Shown: positions 34,153-41,759 of the stretch, in pieces
Layout of the letters: each line of letters opens with the position of its first letter
Position numbering within the stretch: the first letter of the stretch is position 1
Assembly: GCA_965115835.1 (NCBI GenBank)
Contig: OZ220471.1
Span: 2,108,001 to 2,172,000, forward strand
DNA length: 64,000 nucleotides
Reading direction: 5' to 3'
Source of the DNA: Foliamicus sp965115835
Lineage (GTDB): Bacteria; Pseudomonadota; Gammaproteobacteria; Steroidobacterales; Foliamicaceae
Notes under the pieces: generated by a model
Seen by the model: only the letters and a program-made list of their open reading frames with translations
Database searches by the model: none
What the model was told of the DNA's origin: nothing
Program-made: the position numbers and the translations under genes

Positions 34153-34788
34153 TCAATAATACCAATCCCGCTCTACCGTGACCGCAGGCCGGTGAGCGAC
34201 GGAGCGCATAGCCTTCCTCGCACGGTCGCGGGTCTCGGGCGTACGCGCGCCGACACGCTGAACCAGCGCCCAAGAGAATGACCGCTCGACAAGGAACTCC
34301 GCCTGCTTGCCCTCCTTGCAATCACGCCAATCCCGCGCTGGAACAGCATCCCAGTCGATTTCGTCGAGTTGTGCCAAATCGCACCGATCCTGGAAGTACC
34401 CGGAGCCCGCGTTGGAAAGAGTGAAAGCCCATCGCCGCCGATTCCGCTCGGCCCAGTCGACCGTTTCGCGCAGGTCAGCCTCCAAGTGCACAATGTGATC
34501 CTGGCCGCCGTGATAGTCGAGTCCTGGATGATTCTTCTTGTAGATCGTGTAGAGCATGACGGAGCGCGGGCAAAAATAGAACGGTACGCAATCGCCTACG
34601 TTAAGTCCGGGATGGCATTTCACCGGCCTGGTCAGTCGCTGCTGCATGATCGCATTCATACCGATGGATGTCCCCGGCCGCGCCTGCTGTCGAAGCGCCG
34701 CATCGCACCAGAGGAAGCCGTCGGCAATGACCGATGCAAGCCGGTCCACATGGAGTATGTGATAGATCTTCGGCGCATCAGGCGGCAT
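34153..34788 (-). CDS. darT: DarT: DNA ADP-ribosyltransferase toxin (DUF4433)
   Basis: 211 residues from the ATG at 34788 (GTG one codon upstream possible). DarT features: IYHILHVDRLASVIADGFLW at the NAD pocket, then VGDCVPFYFCPRSVMLYTIY, IVHLEADLRETVDWAERNRR, and the catalytic-Glu block CKEGKQAEFLVERSFSW near residues 154-170. The enzyme modifies thymidine in single-stranded DNA and blocks replication; DarG reverses this. It starts a few bases after the hsdS stop, so toxin and antitoxin are probably expressed with the specificity subunit. The frame is intact. Confidence 0.95.
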   Translation of the reverse strand: MPPDAPKIYHILHVDRLASVIADGFLWCDAALRQQARPGTSIGMNAIMQQRLTRPVKCHPGLNVGDCVPFYFCPRSVMLYTIYKKNHPGLDYHGGQDHIVHLEADLRETVDWAERNRRRWAFTLSNAGSGYFQDRCDLAQLDEIDWDAVPARDWRDCKEGKQAEFLVERSFSWALVQRVGARTPETRDRARKAMRSVAHRPAVTVERDWYY

Positions 34789-34793
34789 CACGA

Positions 34794-36221
34794 TCAGCCC
34801 GCGACATCCGCCGACCCGACCGCGGAACGGGATGCGGGCGCATCGCAGGCATCGGGGAGATCGTCGGTCCGATCAGCGGCGGCGAGAGGATCAAACTGGG
34901 GCAGTTTGGCAGCCGCCTCGCGCACATCGAGCTTGCCGGTGACGACATCGGCGATCAGCTTTGTGCGGTATTCGCGGAGCAAGTCGATCTCGCCTTGCGC
35001 TTGAGCAACGCCTTCCCGAATCTTCCCGATTTTCTGGTCGAGAAAGCGGGCGATGGCGGTTTGTTCGGGAAGGGGTGGAAGGCATCCGTAGATCATTTTG
35101 AAATGCTCGGGCCGAAGACCCCACATGTCGGAGGTAATGCCGTAAGAGTATCGCTGCGCTTCTTTCGCAAACGCAGGAGTCCGCAGCAAATGATGCAGAT
35201 AGCGCGGGTGCGCCCCAACTCTTGGACGTTGCACCACATAGGCCGGACTAATGATGCCCCTGTATTTCGATACTCCGATTGCTCCTTGCCACGCCCGCAT
35301 CTTGTTGTAAGCGACATCACCGGGCTCGACGAGCTTGTATTCGGTCTTGTCTATTCTTGAGCCATCCTTCTTCGATGGGTCTTTCAGCAGTTCTTCTTGT
35401 CGAACGACTCCCGCGGAGATCGTTACGGATAGCATCTGCTCTTGCGGATGCTCTCGATCCTCCACCTCGGAAAATATCGCACGGTTCGGGATTACCTCCC
35501 AATGCGCTGGCACTTCCCCCAGCCACTTGATGCCGGAGGGCTTGTAGGCCGGATAGGATTTGCCGGTGCGCACATCGAACCGGCCCGTCACGGCGTCGCT
35601 GGCCAGAACCTGCCGGTACTCCTCCAGCAGCGCAATCAGCTTCTCCTTCGCGCCGATGCGGCGGGAGATGCGCCGGTCGATGCGGTCGAGAAAGCGAGCG
35701 ATGGCGGCTTGTTCGGGGAGTGGCGGGCGAGTGATTGGCATTCTTCCGATGAATTGCCAGTCTGCGCGGGGCATCCTCGCCCCGAATGTCGAGCGGTTCA
35801 CCGCATCAATAATCGGTTGAGAGCGAAGAAGATGCTCGACATAAGCCCCCATGACGTTCCCACAGCGGGGGCGAAGAACCAGGAACTCTCCAACGCAAAG
35901 GCCGTCAGTCGCCAAGCGAGCAACCTTCGCCAGATAAGGACGAAGTTTGCCAAACAGCACATCGCCGGCCCGAAAACGCTTCAGCTGGCTGTCGAATGAA
36001 GAATCTGAATTGATGCGCCTGATGCGACCGGTCCAGCTCTCCACGTTTTCCATGGCGACAACAAAGCCCGCCCGCTGCATCCCGGCCCCGGCCGTCTGCT
36101 CCACAACATTGCGCGCCAAGGACTTGAGCCTTTCGACCTCCCAATGCGCAGGCGCCTTCCCCAGCCATTCGACGCCGGAGGGCTTGTAGCGCGGATAGGG
36201 CTTGAGTTCGGCGGGCGTCAC
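34794..36221 (-). CDS. hsdS: Type I restriction-modification specificity subunit HsdS
   Basis: 475 residues from a GTG at 36221 that overlaps the stop of the HicA-like ORF. Two target-recognition domains are visible. Each opens with a KPSG(V/I)(E/K)WLG...PAHWEV motif (about residues 14-28 and 225-245), and each ends in a conserved helix with LPEQ(A/T)AIARFLD (about 168-182 and 385-398). HsdS selects the two half-sites methylated or cut by HsdM/HsdR. The length is near normal, with an Ala/Asp-rich extra tail of about 35 residues. Partial copies of this gene lie at 33045, 40205 and 42084. Confidence 0.95.
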   Translation of the reverse strand: MTPAELKPYPRYKPSGVEWLGKAPAHWEVERLKSLARNVVEQTAGAGMQRAGFVVAMENVESWTGRIRRINSDSSFDSQLKRFRAGDVLFGKLRPYLAKVARLATDGLCVGEFLVLRPRCGNVMGAYVEHLLRSQPIIDAVNRSTFGARMPRADWQFIGRMPITRPPLPEQAAIARFLDRIDRRISRRIGAKEKLIALLEEYRQVLASDAVTGRFDVRTGKSYPAYKPSGIKWLGEVPAHWEVIPNRAIFSEVEDREHPQEQMLSVTISAGVVRQEELLKDPSKKDGSRIDKTEYKLVEPGDVAYNKMRAWQGAIGVSKYRGIISPAYVVQRPRVGAHPRYLHHLLRTPAFAKEAQRYSYGITSDMWGLRPEHFKMIYGCLPPLPEQTAIARFLDQKIGKIREGVAQAQGEIDLLREYRTKLIADVVTGKLDVREAAAKLPQFDPLAAADRTDDLPDACDAPASRSAVGSADVAG

Positions 36222-36478
36222 ATCAACCGAAAAGGGCGTCGCGCACTGTCTGCTTGGGCAAATCGTGGAATGCCCGCCACACCGGCAATTATCGCGTTCA
36301 GGGTTCCGGTCCGCATGTCCCGGTGTCGCCTGGGCGCAACACGGCTGTGCGCTCGTTCCGCCGGTGGTCTCCCACCCGCAGGCCCCGCCGCCAGCGTCAC
36401 GGTCATGTGGCTGCCCCGGCGCCGGGCCGAACGATAACCGTAGTGACGCGCAAGCCGCTCATCCAGTCTGGGAGACAC
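36218..36478 (-). CDS. HicA-like toxin ORF overlapping hsdS, no HicB seen
   Basis: 86 residues from a GTG at 36478. The pattern resembles HicA-type mRNA interferases: RHYGYRSARRRGSHMTV, with the conserved G-S-H at residues 22-24, then RVAPRRHRDMRTGTLNAIIA in the position of the usual '(I/V)PxHxxLRxGTLxxIL' block. The N-terminal helix is short and the middle is Gly/Pro-rich, so it may be a decayed copy. Its stop overlaps the hsdS GTG (GTGA), giving translational coupling. A HicB antitoxin is not evident on either side. Assignment is by pattern only. Confidence 0.5.
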   Translation of the reverse strand: MSPRLDERLARHYGYRSARRRGSHMTVTLAAGPAGGRPPAERAHSRVAPRRHRDMRTGTLNAIIAGVAGIPRFAQADSARRPFRLM

Positions 36479-36579
36479 CGGGGCGTCCAGGCTCCGGCCG
36501 GGCGAACCCGGCGCCCGAGAGGTCGCGGGGCGACTTCATACCGCAATGGCCTCTTCGCGAACGAGATGCAGCGGGATCA

Positions 36580-36726
36580 GGCACGACGCCCCTGCCGCTT
36601 TCGAGCCAATCGGAGCGCTGTATGCGTGGGTTGGGGTTGAACGGCGGGTTGGCCGCAAATCAGATCAACGCTTTCGTTGTTCATGCCCCGCATGACGCCC
36701 GGATTATCGCCGGTCCGTATCGTCCG
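36580..36726 (-). pseudogene. Remnant of a site-specific DNA methyltransferase gene
   Basis: One frame reads RTGDNPGVMRGMNNESVDLI followed by CGQP, which matches the opening of DNA methyltransferases with a 'GDNLxxLRxMxxESVDLIYxDPPFN' pattern. After one frameshift the DNA gives PPFNPNP, and after another AYSAPIGSKAAGAS, the next block of that family. The catalytic D/N-PPF(Y) box is corrupted to GQP. Only about 50 codons remain. The stretch 36727-36890 upstream on this strand shows nothing recognisable, and 36479-36579 is also empty. Confidence 0.55.
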
Positions 36727-36926
36727 CTGGCGAAATCCGATTCGGGCATCAAGCGCGGGATCCCGAATCCCGTCCGGTTGCGCCAGTTCGCGGGCATAAA
36801 AATTGCGCCGGGATTGCCCGTATCCCAAGCATCCCGGCATGCTACCGGCGCTCGCATCCGCCAGACGAGTCGCACTTCCTTATTTCCCGCGCCGCCCACG
36901 GCTTGTTCCGTTTATCCCTGCGTATC

Positions 36927-38312
36927 TCAAGACGCAGAAGAAGGCGAATTTCCCGTCCCAAGCGCTGCGCCCCGATCCGGTGCAGGATACCGCTCTATCA
37001 GGAAATCGCGAAACGAAGGGATCGGAACGCTCAAATACCCGTCTCCGTCTTCGTGCAGGATGCCTGACTTCATCATGCCGTCCACAAAGCCCGCAGCGTC
37101 CATGCCCTTCGGCAGGGCCAGATCGTTGTGCGCCCCGGCGCCGCCTGCGCGATCGGATATTTTCTGCACGGCTCCGGCCATGCGAGAACGGGTGGCGCCT
37201 TCCGGGAACTCATCAAGACAGGCAACGGCGGCGGCAGCCAGATAGCGCTTGCTTTTCAGGAATGCGCTGCCGAGGCGATCCTGATAGTAGCGCTTGCGTC
37301 TTTCCGCTTCGTCCTGAAGAACCGCTTTCCCGCCTGTCTGCTTCAGGTCCCCATCGACTTCCTCCTTTACAAGCCCTCTGGCCAGCGCCTGCAAGCCCAC
37401 ATGCAGATGCTGGGGCCAGCCCTGACTGCGCCTGGCAATCAGGCCTTCCCACTTTTCGCCCTCTTCGGCGACCCCCGCCACCCGGAATTTCCTGAAAAAC
37501 GCCCGCACGGCTTCCCGGCACTCATCTTCCGACAACGCCTCCAGGATGTGAACGCGCCCCCCGGAAAGCCGGGAAATACCCAACTCGCCAAGCCTGTCTT
37601 TCGTCCATGCCAGCCCGCCGAACACCGGGACGATCGGCAAACCGTGGGTTCCTTCGTGCAGCCACATCAAACTCTCTCTTGCCCTGTCGCCGAGCGCCTG
37701 CGCCTCGTCCACCAGCAGCAGCACGCAAGTATGCATACGCCGGTTACGCTTGATTTCCTCGGCCACATCCTCCCACACCATTGAGGGTTTGTCCTGAGAC
37801 TTGCCTGCCGACACTCCGAAATGGACAGGTCCAATGGAAAAACTCCATCGTCCGCCCTTTCGAGACGATTCCCGCCCCGCCAGTTCCTTGTCCTTCTCGT
37901 CTTCCGGAAAGAACGCCCGGGCGATCTTCCTTTTCAGGCTTTCCGGGTCTTTCAGATCGCCCTCTTCGGGGAGGCAAGCCCCAACCCGCACATCCCCGCT
38001 GACGGCGCCGTCTCCCACGGGAACTCTTGCCTTCAGGCTTTTCAGCTGCCTCAGCAGCGCCGTCTTGCCCGCTCCCGGAGCGCCCTGAAAAAGCCAGGTG
38101 GCGCCTTCCCAGGCCGACGGAAATCCCGGGCCTTCCCAGCCTTGCCATTGCCGAAACCGGGTTTCCAAATCCCGCTTCAAGGCTCCGATCTGCTCCTCCC
38201 GCCCCACAAAAGCAACCGGGGCTTCGCGGTCCGTGCTCTCCGAAAACTCTCTCAACCCCCTGAGGTCGGGAATCCGGGCTTTGGCATCCCTGTTCGTTGG
38301 GCTGTCCACCAT
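36927..38312 (-). CDS. AAA+ ATPase, paralogue C of four
   Basis: 461 residues. Walker A GAPGAGKT (about 76-83), Walker B VLLLVDEAQAL (about 195-205), GLPIVPVFGGLAWTKDRLGE and C-terminal SVPIPSFRDFLIERY. N-terminus (DREAPVAFVGREEQIGAL) and C-terminal domain (SRMAGAVQKISDRAGGAGAH, then NDLALPKGMDAAGF) are nearly identical to copy A, but the central insert (LPEEGDLKDPESLKRKIARA, then a Gly/Ser-rich stretch) is quite different and longer. It starts MVDS where the others have MADS. The same upstream block is present with a 4-base duplication. It follows copy D and precedes the HicA-like/hsdS pair. Confidence 0.75.
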   Translation of the reverse strand: MVDSPTNRDAKARIPDLRGLREFSESTDREAPVAFVGREEQIGALKRDLETRFRQWQGWEGPGFPSAWEGATWLFQGAPGAGKTALLRQLKSLKARVPVGDGAVSGDVRVGACLPEEGDLKDPESLKRKIARAFFPEDEKDKELAGRESSRKGGRWSFSIGPVHFGVSAGKSQDKPSMVWEDVAEEIKRNRRMHTCVLLLVDEAQALGDRARESLMWLHEGTHGLPIVPVFGGLAWTKDRLGELGISRLSGGRVHILEALSEDECREAVRAFFRKFRVAGVAEEGEKWEGLIARRSQGWPQHLHVGLQALARGLVKEEVDGDLKQTGGKAVLQDEAERRKRYYQDRLGSAFLKSKRYLAAAAVACLDEFPEGATRSRMAGAVQKISDRAGGAGAHNDLALPKGMDAAGFVDGMMKSGILHEDGDGYLSVPIPSFRDFLIERYPAPDRGAALGTGNSPSSAS

Positions 38313-38342
38313 GATTTCAGTGTATCAGGCAGGAACTCCCGA
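38313..38342 (-). promoter_or_regulatory. Conserved upstream block of AAA gene C
   Basis: As before copies A, B and D, but with a tandem duplication of CAGG that lengthens the block to 30 bases. The extended -10 (TGATACACT) and its six-base distance to ATG are unchanged. The rest of the gap up to 38549 holds no gene. Confidence 0.55.
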
Positions 38343-38549
38343 AAGGCAAGCAAGGCAGGCGCGCCTTTCGTCACCGATCAGCGTCCAAACGCTCGAACCC
38401 TTGAAAGAAGCAATGGCCAACTTCCTTGCCGCCAATGTTGAGGAGCCATACGATTCGTTGCGAAAATTCCTGTTCATGTGCCTTGCGGCAGATCGGCTTG
38501 CATTGCCTTGACAAGAAACAGGCGAGATACCTGTCGCAGCAAATCCGCT

Positions 38550-39968
38550 TCACATCCCGGGTTCGGGAGGGTCGGGCTGCGGCGACTCCCCCGACTTGCC
38601 GGCAAGCCAGTCGAGCTTCGCCTTGAGGTGATCGACAAAGGAAGGGATCGGTACATGCAACACCCCATTTACTCCCTTGTGCAGCATCCCGGAATCAATC
38701 ATCGCCTGGACGATATCCGTTCCCATTACGCCTTGGGGAAGTGTCAGGTCGGGGTCGTCCTCTTCGAGGTTCATTCCAGGCCACTCCAGCGCCAACTTCC
38801 TTACATGTCCCCGGTCTATCGCTCGCCCCAGTCGCGCCGCGCCGAGCAGTCCCGATCGGTCCCTGTCCATATAGGCAACGGCGGCGGCGGCGAGATAAGG
38901 CAGGTTGCGAAAATCGCGCCCGAAGGACGCAATCCTTTCCTCGTAGTACTCTTGCCGCCTATCGGCGCCGCCTTTCAGCGCCGTTGACCTGTCGATCTCT
39001 TTCAGAACCCCTCCAGCTTCCACCAGCGCTTCCGCCAGTCCCTGCATTCCTGCATGCAGGTGTTGGGGCCAGCCCCTGCATTCCTGGGTGATCGTCTCCG
39101 CCCATTCTTCCCGCTGCTGCAGGCTTCCGACCACCCGAAACTTTTTGAAGAACGCCCGCACGACTTCCCGGCACTCGTCTTTCGACAACGCCTCCAGGGT
39201 GTGGACGCGGCCTGCAGAAAACCGGGAGATGCCCAACTCCCCGAACCGCTCCTTCGTCCACGCCAGACCCCCGAAGACGGGAATGATCGGAAGACCGTGT
39301 TCTCCCTTGTGCAGCCATCTCAGCTGGGGACCCGCCTGATCTTCGAGCGCCTGCGCTTCGTCGAACAGCAGCAGTAGCGGCGAGGAGCTCTGCGACTTTT
39401 CCTTGTTTGCAAAGTTTTCCCAAGTCAGCCCTGCCCGCTGTTCGGACTTGCCTTTCGAGGCGTCTGCCGAGCCTTCCAACCTGGCTCCGAACCCGGAAAC
39501 GCCTCCGCCCACTTTCGCGCCCTTGCCCGTTTGCGTTGTATCCGTGCCCAGCATCTTTGCGACGGCGCCGGGGATGAAGGCTTCGGCGATTTTCCTTTTC
39601 AGCCGGAAATCGTCGTGCAAATCGACTTCATCGTCCATTGCGCAAACCCGCGCCCGCAGCTCTCCGTTGATGCCTCCGTCACCTCCGGGAACCTGCATGG
39701 CCAAACTTTTCAGGCGGGAAAGCAGCGCCGTCTTGCCGGCGCCCGGCGCGCCCTGGAAAAGCCAGGTCGCCCCTTTCCAGGCATCGTCGCTGCCGGAACG
39801 CCAGGCATTCATCCGATCCTGCAGGTCTTCCGCAAGCCCGTTGATCTGCTCTTTCCTTCCGGCGAAGGCGGGAGGGTCCTGACGATCCCCGCGCCGGGCA
39901 AACTCCTTCAGCCCCCCGAGGTCGGGACTCCGGGCTTTGGCGTCCCTGTTTATTGGGCTGTCCGCCAT
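38550..39968 (-). CDS. AAA+ ATPase, paralogue D of four
   Basis: 472 residues, the most divergent copy. Walker A GAPGAGKT (about 76-83), Walker B LLLLFDEAQAL (about 200-210), GLPIIPVFGGLAWTKERFGE and C-terminal HVPIPSFVDHLKAKLDWL. The N-terminus (DRQDPPAFAGRKEQINGL) is of the B type. The insert is long and Gly/Ser-rich (VGGGVSGFGARLEGSADASK), related in layout to C. The C-terminal domain (LGRAIDRGHVRKLALEWPGM) is unlike the others. The conserved start MADSP and upstream block are kept. It lies downstream of fic. Confidence 0.75.
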   Translation of the reverse strand: MADSPINRDAKARSPDLGGLKEFARRGDRQDPPAFAGRKEQINGLAEDLQDRMNAWRSGSDDAWKGATWLFQGAPGAGKTALLSRLKSLAMQVPGGDGGINGELRARVCAMDDEVDLHDDFRLKRKIAEAFIPGAVAKMLGTDTTQTGKGAKVGGGVSGFGARLEGSADASKGKSEQRAGLTWENFANKEKSQSSSPLLLLFDEAQALEDQAGPQLRWLHKGEHGLPIIPVFGGLAWTKERFGELGISRFSAGRVHTLEALSKDECREVVRAFFKKFRVVGSLQQREEWAETITQECRGWPQHLHAGMQGLAEALVEAGGVLKEIDRSTALKGGADRRQEYYEERIASFGRDFRNLPYLAAAAVAYMDRDRSGLLGAARLGRAIDRGHVRKLALEWPGMNLEEDDPDLTLPQGVMGTDIVQAMIDSGMLHKGVNGVLHVPIPSFVDHLKAKLDWLAGKSGESPQPDPPEPGM

Positions 39969-39994
39969 GATTTCAGTGTATCAGGAACTCCCGA
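39969..39994 (-). promoter_or_regulatory. Conserved upstream block of AAA gene D
   Basis: Same 26 bases as before copies A and B (extended -10 TGATACACT six bases from ATG). Farther upstream (39995-40204) only the 26-base inverted repeat at 40093-40118 stands out; no ORF was found there. Confidence 0.55.
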
Positions 39995-40092
39995 AGGGCA
40001 AGCAAGACGGGCGCACACTTCGTTACTCCGTTTTATGACGCCAACGCCCAAGCCTCTTGTGCTCCCTGCAAACTCGCCGGTTCCTGCGCCGG

Positions 40093-40118
40093 CCTTTCCG
40101 CCAACATTGTTGAGACAC
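40093..40118. repeat. 26-bp repeat, inverted partner at 33018-33043
   Basis: CCTTTCCGCCAACATTGTTG followed by AGACAC; the complement of 33018-33043 with 25 of 26 identical. A shorter, degenerate relative (CCGCCAATGTTGAGG) lies upstream of AAA copy C at about 38429-38443. Confidence 0.75.
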
Positions 40119-40204
40119 CGGCTACCCTTGCAATTATTGAAGGGGCGGCAGAGAGGAATAATTATGAAAGCCGACGACAGGGATTCAATGATAGTGATGG
40201 GTGC

Positions 40205-40275
40205 GAACGCGCAAGCGCCTCTCCCAGCCCCTCGACGCCGGAGGGCTTGTGGCGCGGATACGGTTCGAGATTGCC
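40205..40275 (-). pseudogene. Fragment of an hsdS gene (N-terminus) after fic
   Basis: Starting about 13 bases after the fic stop, the - strand reads LEPYPRHKPSGVEGLGEAL, matching the HsdS start LKPYPRYKPSGVEWLGKAP. The homology then breaks off. No start codon in frame is conserved. Together with the fragments at 33045 and 42084 it marks earlier hsdS copies or insertion junctions. Confidence 0.7.
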
Positions 40276-40287
40276 TGTCTGCCGCAA

Positions 40288-41451
40288 TCACCCCGCTTGC
40301 GTCTCTTCGCTGAGTATCGAGAGGTAGCGATCGTAGGCGAATAGCCGGGAACGGCGTTTTCCGGTGATTTCCCGCGCGATCCCGAGCCCGACCAGCGCGT
40401 TCATCACCGCCGAGACGGTGGGAAAGGACAGTTTGGCGCGGTTACAAGCTTCGGACAGCGAAAGGATCGGTCGCGCTCTCAAGGCATCATGTACGCGCAG
40501 GGCCGAAGCGGCGCGGCGGCCTTGCTGTTCGATGCGGGTCTGGTCCGAGGCGAACAGGTCCAGCAGGCGGGCCGATGTGCGAAGCTCGTCTTCGGCGGTG
40601 ACCCTCACCCCTTCGAGAAAGAAGGCCAGCCACGCTTCCCAGTCGCCGGAGCGGCGAACGTAATCGAGCAGGCCGTAGTAGCCGCTCCTGTGCTGCTTGA
40701 AGTACAGGCTCGGATACAGGAACGGTTCCCGAAGCACGCCGGCTTGATGCAGCATCAACGCGATGAGCAGTCTTCCCACACGCCCGTTGCCGTCGAGAAA
40801 GGGGTGAATGGTCTCGAACTGCACATGCGCCAGCCCCACCCGGATCAGTATGGGAATCCCGTCCTCCCCGGCATGAAGAAAGCGTTCCAGCGCGGCCATG
40901 CAGTCGGGCACGGCGGTATGCGGCGGCGGCACGAACACCGCATTGTTGGGCCGGGCGCCGCCGATCCAGTTCTGGGAGCGGCGGAACTCGCCGGGGGTTT
41001 TGCTTCGGCCCCGCTCGCCCGACATGAGTACCTCGTGGACCTCGCGGATCAGCCGGTTCGACAGCGGGAAATCCTCGTCCAGGCGGCGCATGCCGTGCTC
41101 CAGCGCCGCCACATGGTTCGAGACCTCGACCACATCGTCGAGCGGCGTTCCGGGCGCTTCTCCCAGCTCGAACAGCAGCAAGTCGGACAGCGACGACTGC
41201 GTGCCCTCGATCCGGGAGGAAAGCACCGCCTCCTTGCGCACATAGGCATACAGAAAGTGCGCCCGGTCCGGCAGCAGCGCCGAGACGCCATCAAGGCGGC
41301 CGAGGACCAGTACCGCCGCTTCGAGCGCCTGCTGTAGCCCGTCTTCGAGGGCCAGGGCAGGGACCGGCGGCAGCGGGTTCGGGATGAAGGCGGGAACCCG
41401 CTCGCCCGAAGCGCTGATAACTGTGTGGTTGCCGGTCTTTCCCCGTTGCAT
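40288..41451 (-). CDS. Fic family protein (probable AMPylating enzyme) with winged helix
   Basis: 387 residues. The catalytic Fic motif HPFLDGNGRVGR (about 215-226) is complete, so nucleotide transfer to a protein target is likely. An N-terminal inhibitory helix motif SSRIEGT (about 77-83, S/T-x-x-x-E-G) puts it in the self-inhibited class II. The last ~95 residues (ALRARPILSLSEACNRAKLS, FPTVSAVMNALVGLGIA) form a winged helix-turn-helix, suggesting DNA binding and perhaps autoregulation through the palindrome just upstream of the gene. Full length and intact. Such Fic proteins are common in defence islands; the target is unknown. Confidence 0.9.
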   Translation of the reverse strand: MQRGKTGNHTVISASGERVPAFIPNPLPPVPALALEDGLQQALEAAVLVLGRLDGVSALLPDRAHFLYAYVRKEAVLSSRIEGTQSSLSDLLLFELGEAPGTPLDDVVEVSNHVAALEHGMRRLDEDFPLSNRLIREVHEVLMSGERGRSKTPGEFRRSQNWIGGARPNNAVFVPPPHTAVPDCMAALERFLHAGEDGIPILIRVGLAHVQFETIHPFLDGNGRVGRLLIALMLHQAGVLREPFLYPSLYFKQHRSGYYGLLDYVRRSGDWEAWLAFFLEGVRVTAEDELRTSARLLDLFASDQTRIEQQGRRAASALRVHDALRARPILSLSEACNRAKLSFPTVSAVMNALVGLGIAREITGKRRSRLFAYDRYLSILSEETQAG

Positions 41452-41463
41452 CGGGCGCTCCCT

Positions 41464-41500
41464 TATTCATGAAATATGAATAGCGCAGGGCGTTATTCAT
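41464..41500 (-). promoter_or_regulatory. Candidate operator upstream of fic
   Basis: A perfect inverted repeat TATTCAT-gaaat-ATGAATA lies at 41464-41482, 13 bases before the fic start, and a third half-site TATTCAT at 41494-41500 begins exactly 30 bases (about three helix turns) from the first. The surroundings are AT-rich (TAAATATAAATAA at 41511-41523), suitable for a promoter. A site bound by the Fic winged helix is possible; this is inference. Confidence 0.5.
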
Positions 41501-41549
41501 TTTTCGGCGCTAAATATAAATAACAGCCCTTGTCGTGGCAAGGAATAGC

Positions 41550-41670
41550 CAGCAATTCCCGCCAAGTGTGACAATGCTCGAAAATCAGCGCCGGTCCAAC
41601 GCTTGAATGGTCACAAGCTTGGGTATCCGGCCCTGAACGAACGACTCTGCATCGTTAGCGGGAATTGCCG
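41550..41670. mobile_element. 121-bp MITE-like element with ends like the IS, flanked by AGGAATAGC
   Basis: The left end CAGCAATTCCCGCCAA (41550-41565) is identical to the IS end, and similarity continues (GTGTGACA versus ATTTGACA). The right end, read inward, is CGGCAATTCCCGCTAA (41670-41655), 14 of 16 matching. A 9-base direct repeat AGGAATAGC flanks it at 41541-41549 and 41671-41679. No coding capacity. It is therefore probably a non-autonomous derivative that the IS transposase can move. Confidence 0.8.
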
Positions 41671-41759
41671 AGGAATAGCGATCATTCCTGCCCGGCGGGT
41701 TGCCTGACCCCCGGCAGCCATGACGGCGGCCGAGCGCGCGCGACTCCGGAAGGAACAGG

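Noticed and set aside
38412..38510. 32-codon ORF (MANFLAANVEEPYDSLRKFL...) upstream of AAA copy C
   Set aside because: No ribosome site, no homologue recognised and not conserved upstream of the other copies.
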